A stretch of DNA of 64,000 nt, from assembly GCF_000504085.1 (NCBI RefSeq), contig NC_022792.1:1516001-1580000 (forward strand). The letters are read 5' to 3'. Below are positions 9,637 through 17,519 of this stretch, piece after piece. Under the pieces are notes generated by a model. It searched no databases. It was not told where the DNA came from and saw nothing but the letters and a program-made list of their open reading frames with translations. The position numbers and the translations under genes were made by a program. Each line of letters begins with the position of its first letter. The first letter of the stretch is position 1. The stretch is from Pseudothermotoga elfii DSM 9442 = NBRC 107921. Lineage in GTDB: Bacteria; Thermotogota; Thermotogae; Thermotogales; DSM-5069.

Positions 9637-9714
9637 CGGGGCGTAGCGCAGACGGCTTAGCGCGCCTGCCTTGGGAGCAGGAGGTCGCTGGTTCAAGTCC
9701 AGTCGCCCCGACCA
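9637..9714 (+). tRNA. tRNA-Pro (anticodon TGG)
   Basis: The acceptor stem CGGGGCG pairs with CGCCCCG, followed by discriminator A and an encoded CCA. The anticodon stem CCTGC/GCAGG encloses the loop CTTGGGA with anticodon TGG, reading proline CCN codons. The T-arm contains GGTTCAAGTCC. Confidence 0.97.
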
Positions 9715-9749
9715 TATTTTTTTGTGTTAAAATCAATTAAGGTGATAAA

Positions 9750-10016
9750 ATGCACAAACATCAAAATGTTATGAAAGATCTAAAAATTGCTGAAGGTCAA
9801 CTCAGAGCTGTCATAAATATGATTGAGGAAGATAGATACTGCATAGATATATCCAAACAAATTCTCGCAACTATTGCCCTGCTCAAAAAAGTCAACACAT
9901 CTGTTCTAAAAAATCACATAGAAACTTGTGTTAAACAAGCCGTCGAAAGCGGAAAAATTGAAGAAAAACTTGAAGAACTTGAATTGATCCTCAATTACAT
10001 GGAAAAGAGTTTCTGA
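9750..10016 (+). CDS. csoR: Copper-sensing repressor CsoR
   Basis: Small (88 aa) all-helical metal-sensing repressor of the CsoR/RcnR family (former DUF156). Copper ligands Cys31, His56 and Cys60 are present with exactly the 25- and 4-residue spacing of Bacillus subtilis CsoR, which points to Cu(I) rather than nickel/cobalt or formaldehyde. It releases DNA when Cu(I) binds. It lies 35 bases after tRNA-Pro with its own AAGGTGAT ribosome site. A likely target operator precedes copA at 15022-15036, about 5 kb away; no such site is visible before csoR itself, so it may not autoregulate. Confidence 0.92.
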   Translation: MHKHQNVMKDLKIAEGQLRAVINMIEEDRYCIDISKQILATIALLKKVNTSVLKNHIETCVKQAVESGKIEEKLEELELILNYMEKSF

Positions 10017-10109
10017 GATATTTACTTCAGATAGACTAAAAGACCTTATAACGAACAATTAATCAGATCATTCGTGTTTTGGTGGTATTCTTAATAACTG
10101 GTGATAGAT

Positions 10110-10757
10110 GTGTGCAGAATGATTGGATTTTCCTTCAAGAGCGAAAGATCTATAGATGATTTTTTTGCGCACCTTCAAAATATGGCAAAAAATGGAAAAT
10201 TTGCGCCACACGATCATGGATGGGGAATTTACGCCCTGAACGGTGAAAATGTTGTCTATCACAGGTCACAAAGGCCCATCTTCGATGATACCTTTCCTTC
10301 CTTGAAACTGAACGCAGGTATAATCCATGCAAGAAAGGCTTCTGAGCATCTCCCGGTGAGTATATTGCAAGTTCATCCTTTTATAGACAATTGTGGAAAG
10401 GCTTTCTGTCATAATGGAACTATATACGACATACCGTTTCATTTCATCGAAAGTGATACATATTCCTATTTTTTTAAAATTAGACAGTTTAATTCCTACG
10501 AAGAGCTTTTAGAAAAAATAGCATACGTGGCCCAAAATTTCAAACATACCGGCATGAATTTTCTAATGATGAATAAAAATGATTTGCTTGTCTATTGTGG
10601 TTACAGCACGAATGCAGATTATTACACGCTCTGGTACAACGATAAGAATGGATTTGTAGTATGCTCAGAACCAATGAACAATGATTATGTCCCGATGGAA
10701 AACAAAACGATGTTCGTGGTGAAGGATGGAAGAATAGTAAGAAAATTGAGCATATAA
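10110..10757 (+). CDS. Class II glutamine amidotransferase domain protein
   Basis: Stand-alone N-terminal-nucleophile glutaminase-like protein of 215 aa (GATase_6 type, YafJ/EgtC-like). GTG 10110 is chosen because it puts Cys at position 2 (MCRMIGF), the catalytic nucleophile after Met removal, and because GGTGAT lies four bases upstream. Further family features are HDHGWGIYAL, IIHARKAS, HPFIDNCGKAFCHNGTI and SDTYSYF. No synthetase partner is encoded nearby, so the ammonia acceptor is unknown. The last codons overlap the promoter of the downstream riboswitch transcript. Confidence 0.85.
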   Translation: MCRMIGFSFKSERSIDDFFAHLQNMAKNGKFAPHDHGWGIYALNGENVVYHRSQRPIFDDTFPSLKLNAGIIHARKASEHLPVSILQVHPFIDNCGKAFCHNGTIYDIPFHFIESDTYSYFFKIRQFNSYEELLEKIAYVAQNFKHTGMNFLMMNKNDLLVYCGYSTNADYYTLWYNDKNGFVVCSEPMNNDYVPMENKTMFVVKDGRIVRKLSI

Positions 10758-10758
10758 T
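10753..10758 (+). promoter_or_regulatory. Minus-10 box of the riboswitch transcript
   Basis: A perfect TATAAT overlaps the stop codon of the amidotransferase gene. Transcription would start about seven bases later, exactly at the first stem of the riboswitch. No good -35 box is seen. Confidence 0.6.
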
Positions 10759-10765
10759 TTGAAAA

Positions 10766-10860
10766 CCTCCGAGCCTGGTTTTCTAAGGGCTCATGCCTAT
10801 GAATCCAGGCCGATAGGGTCAAGAGGGAAACTTCTTGGCCTCCCGTGTTTGGAAAGGAGG
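10766..10860 (+). ncRNA. Molybdenum/tungsten cofactor (Moco/Tuco type) riboswitch aptamer
   Basis: The element matches, from memory, the conserved parts of the Escherichia coli moaA-leader Moco RNA in order. CCTCCGAGCCTGG (10766-10778) compares with CCTCTGCACCTGG, and CCAGGCCGA with CCAGGGCGA. GCCTCCCGTGTTTGGAAAGG (10838-10857) differs at only two positions. Visible stems are P1 CCTCC/GGAGG (10766-10770 with 10856-10860), P2 CCTGG/CCAGG (10774-10778 with 10805-10809) and a hairpin CAAGA/TCTTG (10820-10824 with 10832-10836). The region inside P2 is much shorter than in the E. coli RNA, as described for variants tied to tungsten cofactor. A terminator follows, then an aldehyde dehydrogenase gene. 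A covariance-model search (Rfam Moco family) would be decisive. Confidence 0.82.
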
Positions 10861-10882
10861 GATGGTTGTGTTGCTGTGCTTT

Positions 10883-10917
10883 AAAAAGCCCTTCTTTTTG
10901 TGTTGAAGGGCTTTTTT
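10883..10917 (+). terminator. Intrinsic terminator of the riboswitch expression platform
   Basis: AAAAAGCCCTTC (10883-10894) pairs with GAAGGGCTTTTT (10905-10916), a 12-bp stem with a T-rich tail. Its 5' arm AGCCCTT (10887-10893) is also complementary to AAGGGCT (10785-10791) inside the aptamer. That offers an antiterminator alternative when the aptamer is not ligand-folded. Confidence 0.88.
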
Positions 10918-10954
10918 GTTTTGCAAAAGATTTCAAATTGTGGGAGGTGGCAAA

Positions 10955-12556
10955 ATGAAATGGATTATTTCCAAACCAGTCAGTGAAATGAGGAACATAA
11001 TTACTTACTCTGAGGGCAGTAAAGAAAGAGAACAACTTGTAAGAGAAATCAATGCTATAAAAACGCAGACAATTGATATCCCGGTTGTAATTGGTGGTGA
11101 GGAAATATTCACAGATGACGTTGTAGAAATCAGATCTCCACATGATCACAACCTTGTCCTTGCAAGAGCTCATCTGGCAGGCGAAAGAGAATTGAAAAAG
11201 GCAATAGAAGTTTCTCTCGATTCACATGAGCAATGGGCTGAGTTAGATTGGTATCACAGAGTTTCGATATTCATGAAGGCAGCAGAACTGCTGTCCGGTC
11301 CAGAAAGATTCAAAACGATAGCGGCAATCATGATGAACCATTCTAAAAATCCATTTGAAGCGGAGATAGATTTGATAGAACTCTGCGATTTTTACAGATT
11401 CAACGCTTATTATGCAAATTTTATTTACGAACAACAACCTGATCAAGAAACCGGGGAACTCAATCGTTTAGATTACAGGCCACTTGAAGGTTTTGTGTGT
11501 GCCATAACGCCCTTCAACTTTTTCTCTATAGCGGGAAATTTGCCTTCATCTCCCGCAATGATGGGAAATACAGTTATCTGGAAACCCGCAACCTCGACCA
11601 TTTTCAGCAATTATTACATAGTCAGAGTTCTTGAAAAAGCTGGTTTGCCTGAGGGAATAATAAATTTTGTTCCATTCAGGAGCAAAAATGCACATATACT
11701 GTTGAAAAATTCTAATCTTGCTGGAATTCATTTCACTGGAAGTTACGAAACTTTTATCGATATATGGAAAACCGTGGGAGAAAATATTGTAAACTATAAG
11801 AATTTTCCAAAACTTGTTGGTGAAACTGGCGGAAAGGATTTCATATTTGTCCACAAAAGTGCAGAGATTGAAGAAGTTGGTACAAGCATAATAAGAGGCG
11901 CTTTCGAATCACAGGGGCAGAAATGTTCAGCTGTTTCCAGAGTATATGTTCCAGAAAGTTTCTGGCCGGATTTACGAAATTTTCTGGTAGAAAAGCTCGG
12001 CAAGATTAAATACGGCCCTGTTGACGATTTTGAGAACTTCATGGGAGCTGTGATTGATCAATCAGCTTACAAAAGGGCTGTTTTATACATAGAGTATGCC
12101 AGAGAACATCAAGATGAATACGAATTTATCTATGGAGGAAACTTTGATGATTCAAAAGGGTGGTTCATACAACCAACGGTCATAAAGACCAGTAATCCTC
12201 GTGGAAAGCTCATGGTTGAAGAAATATTTGCACCAATAGTTACTGTATATGTTTATTCCGATGATGATTATGAAGAAACATTAAAATTATGCGAAAATAG
12301 TACACCTTTTGGCCTAACTGGTGCCATTTTTTCAAAAGATAGATACGCCATAGCTCTCGCTGAAAAAATACTGCGATATGCTGCAGGAAATTTCTACATA
12401 AATGATAAGCCCACAGGTGCAATAGTGTCTCGCCAACCTTTTGGTGGTGCGAGAGCTTCAGGAACAAATGACAAAGCTGGTTCATGGATAAATTTGCTGA
12501 GATGGATCACACCACGAACAATAAAAGAAAATCTCAAGCAAATCAAAATGCCGTGA
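10955..12556 (+). CDS. Delta-1-pyrroline-5-carboxylate dehydrogenase-like aldehyde dehydrogenase (ALDH4 type)
   Basis: NAD(P)-dependent aldehyde dehydrogenase of 533 aa, closest in pattern to animal ALDH4A1/P5CDH, which oxidises glutamate semialdehyde to glutamate in proline breakdown. It has the catalytic Cys324 in GQKCSA, general base Glu290 in VGETGGK, RPLEGFVCAITPFNF at the cofactor fold, and AAGNFYINDKPTGAIV and RQPFGGARASGTNDKAG near the C-terminus. ATG 10955 follows GGGAGGTGG. No proline dehydrogenase gene lies nearby, so the physiological aldehyde is uncertain. A Moco/Tuco-type riboswitch and terminator precede it, suggesting expression when the cofactor is scarce. Confidence 0.88.
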   Translation: MKWIISKPVSEMRNIITYSEGSKEREQLVREINAIKTQTIDIPVVIGGEEIFTDDVVEIRSPHDHNLVLARAHLAGERELKKAIEVSLDSHEQWAELDWYHRVSIFMKAAELLSGPERFKTIAAIMMNHSKNPFEAEIDLIELCDFYRFNAYYANFIYEQQPDQETGELNRLDYRPLEGFVCAITPFNFFSIAGNLPSSPAMMGNTVIWKPATSTIFSNYYIVRVLEKAGLPEGIINFVPFRSKNAHILLKNSNLAGIHFTGSYETFIDIWKTVGENIVNYKNFPKLVGETGGKDFIFVHKSAEIEEVGTSIIRGAFESQGQKCSAVSRVYVPESFWPDLRNFLVEKLGKIKYGPVDDFENFMGAVIDQSAYKRAVLYIEYAREHQDEYEFIYGGNFDDSKGWFIQPTVIKTSNPRGKLMVEEIFAPIVTVYVYSDDDYEETLKLCENSTPFGLTGAIFSKDRYAIALAEKILRYAAGNFYINDKPTGAIVSRQPFGGARASGTNDKAGSWINLLRWITPRTIKENLKQIKMP

Positions 12557-12562
12557 AATTTA

Positions 12563-12600
12563 ATTCTGTGGGTTGCTTCAGGCTGAGCAACCCACAGAAT
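12563..12600 (+). terminator. Bidirectional terminator between convergent genes
   Basis: A 15-bp perfect inverted repeat (ATTCTGTGGGTTGCT at 12563-12577 with its complement at 12586-12600, 8-base loop) lies between the aldehyde dehydrogenase gene and the opposing copA operon. A-rich and T-rich flanks make it usable on both strands. Confidence 0.85.
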
Positions 12601-12607
12601 TTCAAAT

Positions 12608-12847
12608 TCATATTTTTTCCTTGAACTTTTCTTCAATACTTTCGATTAAATTCAGTTGATCGACGATTTGGTTGAGTTTTTCAAGTACCAATTGAAGATT
12701 TTTACCTTTATCTTTGCACGCATCTTCGAGAGTAGACATTTTGCTGCAACATGTGTCGAAACCCATCTTGCTCAAAGCTTCCCCAAGATCTGAGTGCATC
12801 TCAATAATCTGTTTCAGAGCCATCTGTCCAGTTATTTTTTCTATCAT
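12608..12847 (-). CDS. DUF1858-like small protein downstream of copA
   Basis: A 79-aa protein resembling the DUF1858/ScdA-N helical domain: an N-terminal ITGQMALKQIIEMHSDLGEALSKMGFDTCC stretch, then SKMSTLEDACKDKG, followed by a helical tail. Family members often have a conserved Cys after the GF turn; here there is a Cys-Cys pair at about 33-34 and a third Cys near 44. The start ATG overlaps the copA stop (ATGA), so it is translationally coupled and under CsoR control. A copper-binding or redox role beside the copper exporter is inferred. Confidence 0.75.
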   Translation of the reverse strand: MIEKITGQMALKQIIEMHSDLGEALSKMGFDTCCSKMSTLEDACKDKGKNLQLVLEKLNQIVDQLNLIESIEEKFKEKI

Positions 12848-14997
12848 ATTTCTACCCCCTTACTTATCCTCAACGAGTTCAGGGTTACCGTTATGGAACT
12901 CAAGGCCATGGCAATCTCAGCGATTACCGGGTGTAAAAGCCCTGCCATAGCACTCGGTATAGCTATAACGTTGTAAAAAAATGCCCAGAAAAGATTTTGT
13001 TTTATGATTTTGAAAGTTCTTTTGGATATCTCTATCGTATCAACTATCTTGGATATACCACCTTTTGTGATGATCACATCTGCACTGTCAATTGCCAAAT
13101 CAGTTCCGCTACCTACAGCAATTCCAACATCTGCACCTTTCAAAGCACCGGCATCGTTCATACCATCGCCAATCATAACAACCTTTAATCCCTTAGCCTG
13201 ATATCTTCTTACTATATCAAGCTTGTCCTGAGGTTTAACATTAGAATAAACTTCGTCTATACCAACTTTATTCGCCACTGCTTTTGCCGTTGTCTCATTA
13301 TCTCCCGTTATCATTACCGGCTTTATTCCCATATTCCTGAGCCTGCTCACTGCTTCCTTTGAATCATTTCTTATGGTGTCTTCTATAGCAAGAAATCCTG
13401 CGACATCACCATTTTTTCTCACTTCAACCACTGTTTTTCCTTCTTTGTAAAAAGAATCATACACATCTGGATTTACCGGTTTTCCCACGAAGTACTCATC
13501 TTCACCAACCTTTGCCTTAATTCCTTCGCCAACTATCTCATCGATATCTTTTACCTCAAAAAAATCCTTGACCGTAGAAGATATTGCTCTGGCAAGTGGA
13601 TGATTGGAGTTTTTTTCTATGCTCGCGACTATTTTCAAAGTGGTTTCATCAAGATTGTGTTGTACCACTGCTGGCTTTCCCTCAGTAAGAGTACCTGTTT
13701 TATCCATCAATACCACTTTCACATCTTTAGAAGTTTGAATAGCCTCAGCATTTTTTATCAAGAGACCTTTTTTTGCAGCAAGTCCTGTTCCAGTAACAAG
13801 AGCCATCGGGGTTGCCAGTCCAAGAGCACATGGACAGGCTATAACTATCGTTGCAACAAAGACGAAAATTGCAAAATTGACAGGTTCTGTCGTGCTCATA
13901 ACCCATGGAAAAATTTCATTCATTTTGTCAAGAAAGGGTACAAACTTTTCAAAATTGAAATACCACACAATAGAAGCTATAACTGCCAGCGATATTATTG
14001 TTGGGACAAACCACATGGTAATTCTGTCTGCGAGCGCTTGAATAGGTATTTTTGAACCCTGAGCCTGCTGAACCAGATTTATCATCTGTGACAAAAAACT
14101 ATCCTCGCCGACTCTGGTTACCTTTATTCTGAGAGGACCAGTCAAATTCAGAGAACCACCTATCACTTCGTCATCCTCTTTTTTGTGAACTGGTATTGAT
14201 TCTCCAGTTATGACCGATTCATCAACTGAAGATTTTCCCCAAATTACAACACCGTCAACGGGTATTCTTTCAGATGGAAGAACCGATACGATTAAACCTT
14301 CTTTCACTGCTTCTAAGGGCACAGTGATCTCACCTTTTTCTGTTATAACACGCGCTTCTTTTGCCTGAAGTTTCAAAAGTGATTTGATCTCTTTGCTTGC
14401 CCGATCCCTCAGGTGGGATTCTATAAACCTTCCGGTTATATGGAAGGCTACAATCATCGCACCTATGGCGCCAAATGACATGACTGGCAGGCCAAAAGCT
14501 TCGAGAACAGAGGTAATCCATGATACAACAGAGCCGAAGAATATAAGCGTATCCATATTGGTGTGTTTATGAGTAAGGGCAATCCATGCACCTTTTATAG
14601 TATCCTTTGCAACATAGAAAACAACAAAGCCTCCCATAAAAATTTCGAGCCAGACAAAGTAGTTTACAGGACTTATGAACATGTTGTACAACATTATCAG
14701 AGCAAGTGGAAGAGTTACAAGCCATGCAAATATCAGATTTCTTTTAGCAGCTATGTACCTTTTCTTTTCTATTTTCTCTGGGGGCTGAGTTGATATACCA
14801 TAACCAACTTGTTCAACGGCGGTCTTTATCATTTCAATAGGGATTTCTTTTTCAGCGACGATAAAACCTGTTGAAGTAGCCAGATTAACTGCCGCAAATT
14901 CCACACCTTCAATTTTGCCGAGGGCTTTTTCAACGGCCTTTGCACATGTTGCACATGTCATACCGGTCACCGTGAAAGTCTTCTTTATTTTCTCCAC
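12844..14997 (-). CDS. copA: Copper-exporting P1B-type ATPase
   Basis: Membrane ATPase (717 aa) pumping Cu(I) out of the cytoplasm. It has one N-terminal heavy-metal domain with GMTCATC (CxxC, about residues 13-19), membrane helices, the actuator TGES motif, the transmembrane metal site CPCALG, phosphorylation site DKTGTLT, the HP dipeptide in NSNHPLARA and hinge GDGMNDAGAL. The CPC motif and CsoR operator together indicate copper. It starts at GTG 14997 behind a GAGGTGAT site. The promoter region carries an inverted repeat of the CsoR type at 15022-15036. It forms an operon with the DUF1858-like gene. Confidence 0.96.
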   Translation of the reverse strand: MEKIKKTFTVTGMTCATCAKAVEKALGKIEGVEFAAVNLATSTGFIVAEKEIPIEMIKTAVEQVGYGISTQPPEKIEKKRYIAAKRNLIFAWLVTLPLALIMLYNMFISPVNYFVWLEIFMGGFVVFYVAKDTIKGAWIALTHKHTNMDTLIFFGSVVSWITSVLEAFGLPVMSFGAIGAMIVAFHITGRFIESHLRDRASKEIKSLLKLQAKEARVITEKGEITVPLEAVKEGLIVSVLPSERIPVDGVVIWGKSSVDESVITGESIPVHKKEDDEVIGGSLNLTGPLRIKVTRVGEDSFLSQMINLVQQAQGSKIPIQALADRITMWFVPTIISLAVIASIVWYFNFEKFVPFLDKMNEIFPWVMSTTEPVNFAIFVFVATIVIACPCALGLATPMALVTGTGLAAKKGLLIKNAEAIQTSKDVKVVLMDKTGTLTEGKPAVVQHNLDETTLKIVASIEKNSNHPLARAISSTVKDFFEVKDIDEIVGEGIKAKVGEDEYFVGKPVNPDVYDSFYKEGKTVVEVRKNGDVAGFLAIEDTIRNDSKEAVSRLRNMGIKPVMITGDNETTAKAVANKVGIDEVYSNVKPQDKLDIVRRYQAKGLKVVMIGDGMNDAGALKGADVGIAVGSGTDLAIDSADVIITKGGISKIVDTIEISKRTFKIIKQNLFWAFFYNVIAIPSAMAGLLHPVIAEIAMALSSITVTLNSLRISKGVEI

Positions 14998-15021
14998 AGT
15001 ATCACCTCACGTTTCACGCTC

Positions 15022-15049
15022 CCCACCTGGGGTGGGTAATACAATTATA
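15022..15049 (-). promoter_or_regulatory. copA promoter -10 and CsoR operator
   Basis: On the minus strand TATAAT (15049-15044) is followed by the inverted repeat CCCACC-3-GGTGGG (15022-15036), which matches the GC-rich CCCCACC..GGTGGGG pattern of CsoR operators. It lies at or just after the expected transcription start, where a bound repressor would block copA transcription. Confidence 0.78.
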
Positions 15050-15159
15050 GCACCTTTCACGAAAGAAGATATATTTTATTTGACGAAGATTCTGCAATTC
15101 ATCTCCATCTTCTGTAAGGATGAATAGCAGTTGATAAATATCTGGTTCGGTATACAAGA

Positions 15160-15299
15160 TGACAAGAAATCAGCAGGGCAGGAACAGTCCGAATTCACGC
15201 CTGTAGAGATTGGCCCCCTACTACCAGTAATACAGCCCCAGTAGCAAGTCTAATCGATGAAACAGGAAGTCACCACACCCACAGGTGGAGGTAATTCAC
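15160..15299 (+). mobile_element. Degenerate 3' end of an IS605-type tnpB element
   Basis: In one frame from 15182 the DNA reads SEFTPVEIGPLLP, then after two stops MKQEVTTPTGGGNS. This is the usual C-terminal peptide of IS200/IS605-family TnpB proteins. The stretch ends with AGGTGGAGGTAATTCAC (15283-15299), like the right end of such elements, where the omega-RNA scaffold lies. Stops and loss of everything upstream show it is a fossil with no transposase or nuclease gene. The rest of the copA-dctP gap (15050-15159) shows nothing recognisable. Confidence 0.65.
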
Positions 15300-15301
15300 A
15301 A

Positions 15302-15325
15302 AAGGGTTGCCAGGCGGCAACCCTT
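15302..15325 (-). terminator. Terminator after dctP
   Basis: AAGGGTTGCC/GGCAACCCTT (15302-15311 with 15316-15325), a 10-bp stem with a 4-base loop. On the minus strand it overlaps the dctP stop codon and ends in TTTT. It directly abuts the tnpB-remnant end. Confidence 0.75.
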
Positions 15326-16286
15326 ACTGGGCGAGGACTTCTGCCCAGGTCGTTACAGGCCAGGTGGTCTTGAATAATTCTTCAATCGCAGGTTCTGCCA
15401 TTTCTCTAATTTTCTGGAGGACATCTTCATTGAGAACAATTACTTTCATACCAAGTTTTTGCAGTTCAGCAATAATGTTATTTTCATTGTCTTTTATCTT
15501 TTCCGTTGCCCAGTTACAAACTTCAGCCATTATTGCCTTAATTAGTTCCTGATCTTCCGCTGATAATTTTTCGAAAGTAGGCCTGTACATCGTTATCCAA
15601 CCAACTCCACAGAGATGATTCGTCAGTGTCAAATAAGATTGAACTTCATAGAGTTTAAAAGAATATATCTGGGTCAAATCGCCCTCTGATGCCTCTGCTC
15701 TACCTTCTTTTAGTGCCTGATAAAGTTCCGGAAGTGGAACGGGTACCGGCTCCACTCCAAGAGATTGCCATACTTTTATCCAGGTTTGTACAACAGGCAA
15801 TCTAAGCTTAATGCCTATCAGGTCTTCTACTTTTTGAATGGGTTTGTTGGAAGTAAATTGCCTGTACCCACGATAAATAGTTCCTATGCAAACCATGTTC
15901 CCTTTCTCAGAAATCATAGCTTTTGCCTTTTCACCAAGAGGTCCATTCCAGACCCTTAAAAAATGTTCATAATCTTTGATGATAAAAGGTGCATTGACGA
16001 AGAAATATTCCGGTGCAAATACTTCCACTGGTCGACCGCCCGTGAATTGCATGTCGACTATTCCTTGCGAACACTGAACATTTGCTTCCTCCTCAGAAAC
16101 AATGCCTATCTGCAATTCAACAGCGATACGACCATTAGTAAGAGCCTCGATCTTTTCTTTGAACATTTCCATGGCATCTGCCAGAATATGACCTTTCTGG
16201 AAAGGTGTGGTAGCCTTAATGAAAACCTGTGAACCAAAAACTGCCATAGTTGAGACAAGCAAAACAACTAAAACAAACTTTCTCAT
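15324..16286 (-). CDS. TRAP transporter substrate-binding protein, DctP-like
   Basis: Periplasmic binding protein of the TRAP family (320 aa) with a signal peptide (MRKFVLVVLLVSTMAVFGS). Family landmarks include the N-terminal GHILADAMEMFKEKIEALTNGRI, the Arg-containing GIKLRLPVV segment that normally contacts the carboxylate, and a MYRPTFEKLSAEDQELI C-terminal region. ATG 16286 is preferred; GTG 16292 is an alternative, both behind AGGAGGGG. No DctQ or DctM membrane genes are adjacent; its operon instead encodes a complete TctABC system. Either it serves membrane subunits encoded elsewhere or it acts as a soluble scavenger or sensor. Confidence 0.88.
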   Translation of the reverse strand: MRKFVLVVLLVSTMAVFGSQVFIKATTPFQKGHILADAMEMFKEKIEALTNGRIAVELQIGIVSEEEANVQCSQGIVDMQFTGGRPVEVFAPEYFFVNAPFIIKDYEHFLRVWNGPLGEKAKAMISEKGNMVCIGTIYRGYRQFTSNKPIQKVEDLIGIKLRLPVVQTWIKVWQSLGVEPVPVPLPELYQALKEGRAEASEGDLTQIYSFKLYEVQSYLTLTNHLCGVGWITMYRPTFEKLSAEDQELIKAIMAEVCNWATEKIKDNENNIIAELQKLGMKVIVLNEDVLQKIREMAEPAIEELFKTTWPVTTWAEVLAQ

Positions 16287-16325
16287 CTTCACACCCCCTC
16301 CTATCCGTTTAGAGAATTTCCTTCA

Positions 16326-17507
16326 TTAGCCCAGTTCAACTTTTTTGCCGGATTCTGCAGATAAATATGCAGCATAGATGATCTGAACCGTCTGTTTTGC
16401 AAGTTCATAATCGCTGGCAGGTTTTTTATCTTCAATTATTGATAAAGCAAAATCTCTCATCTCCTGTGGAAATCCTCTCGTCCAGAATTCATCAAAAGAT
16501 GGAAAACTATACCCAGATTTGGTTTCAAGTTTCTCTGCTATGTACTCTTCTTTCCATACATTTTCCCGGGGTGCAAAAGCTATCATTGAGTTGTTAGGTG
16601 TTATATTTGCAGTTATCATTGCATTCGACCCATAGAGTTCGATTCTATTTTTTATTCCCCCAAGGCTAACATCTGTCGAAAAAACAGTTGCTTTTGAGCC
16701 ATCTTCGAAATCAATTATCACGATTGACCAATCTTCGACATCCTCCCAGCCTCTTACTACGTAGCAATCCTTACCTTCTAAGGCTGACATTTTTGTCAGA
16801 AATCCAGTTTGTGCTGTTACAGCAACTGGTTTTATGGAGACTCCATCACGCACGATTCCTTCAAAAGCTTTCAAATGCAACACAGCAGCCACAGGATGAG
16901 AGCCGAGCCGCATCAAGCTCCCCCCACCAGAGGTTCTCCATTCTCTTGAATAACTTGCTTGAGAACCTGAATGACTGCACTCGGCCCTCAATTCAAAGAC
17001 AACCCCGCTAGAAGTCCTTAGCAGTTTTTTCATTTTCTGAACAGCAGGTGCGTAAACCCAGTTTTCTGCATACATGAACTTTATTCCTGCACTGACGATT
17101 TTTTGCTCCAAAAACCCAACTTTTTCCATAACTTTCCTGTACATCTCTGTTTTCGAAATCTCTGTTCCTACTCTTTCGACATCTGGTTTATCCTCACCAT
17201 GATAACCAAGCAGCGGTTTCTCACAAATAACATGCTTTTTGCATTCACAGGCTTTCAAGGTAATCAGATCGTGCAGATTTGTGGGTGCACATATATCAAC
17301 AACATCAATTTGATCACTCTCGCACAATTGCTCGAAATTATTGAAAATAACAGGAATATCGTAATTTCTGGCGAATCTCTCAGCATTTTCCTTTTTTGAA
17401 GCGCAGACACCAACTACCTCGAAATATGGATAATTTTCTTTGAAAGCATCCATATGTATCTTTGCTATAAACCCGGCTCCGACAATACCAACTCTTATTT
17501 TGCTCAC
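16326..17507 (-). CDS. Gfo/Idh/MocA family oxidoreductase
   Basis: NAD(P)-dependent oxidoreductase (393 aa) with an N-terminal Rossmann fold (GIVGAGFIAKIH, residues 7-18) and the EKP motif (HVICEKPL, about residue 97) that marks the family. A C-terminal substrate domain contains GSLMRLGSHPV. Members act on sugars, inositols or amino-sugar derivatives; the substrate here is unknown. It starts at GTG 17507 behind GGGAGGT. It belongs to the transporter operon, so it probably oxidises or reduces what the importer brings in, a carboxylated sugar or polyol being one guess. Confidence 0.9.
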   Translation of the reverse strand: MSKIRVGIVGAGFIAKIHMDAFKENYPYFEVVGVCASKKENAERFARNYDIPVIFNNFEQLCESDQIDVVDICAPTNLHDLITLKACECKKHVICEKPLLGYHGEDKPDVERVGTEISKTEMYRKVMEKVGFLEQKIVSAGIKFMYAENWVYAPAVQKMKKLLRTSSGVVFELRAECSHSGSQASYSREWRTSGGGSLMRLGSHPVAAVLHLKAFEGIVRDGVSIKPVAVTAQTGFLTKMSALEGKDCYVVRGWEDVEDWSIVIIDFEDGSKATVFSTDVSLGGIKNRIELYGSNAMITANITPNNSMIAFAPRENVWKEEYIAEKLETKSGYSFPSFDEFWTRGFPQEMRDFALSIIEDKKPASDYELAKQTVQIIYAAYLSAESGKKVELG

Positions 17508-17519
17508 GTGAATACCTCC

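Noticed and set aside
10766-10866. 6S RNA, SRP RNA or lysine/glycine riboswitch as alternatives for the structured leader
   Set aside because: The conserved blocks of those RNAs are missing, while the Moco RNA blocks are present in the right order.
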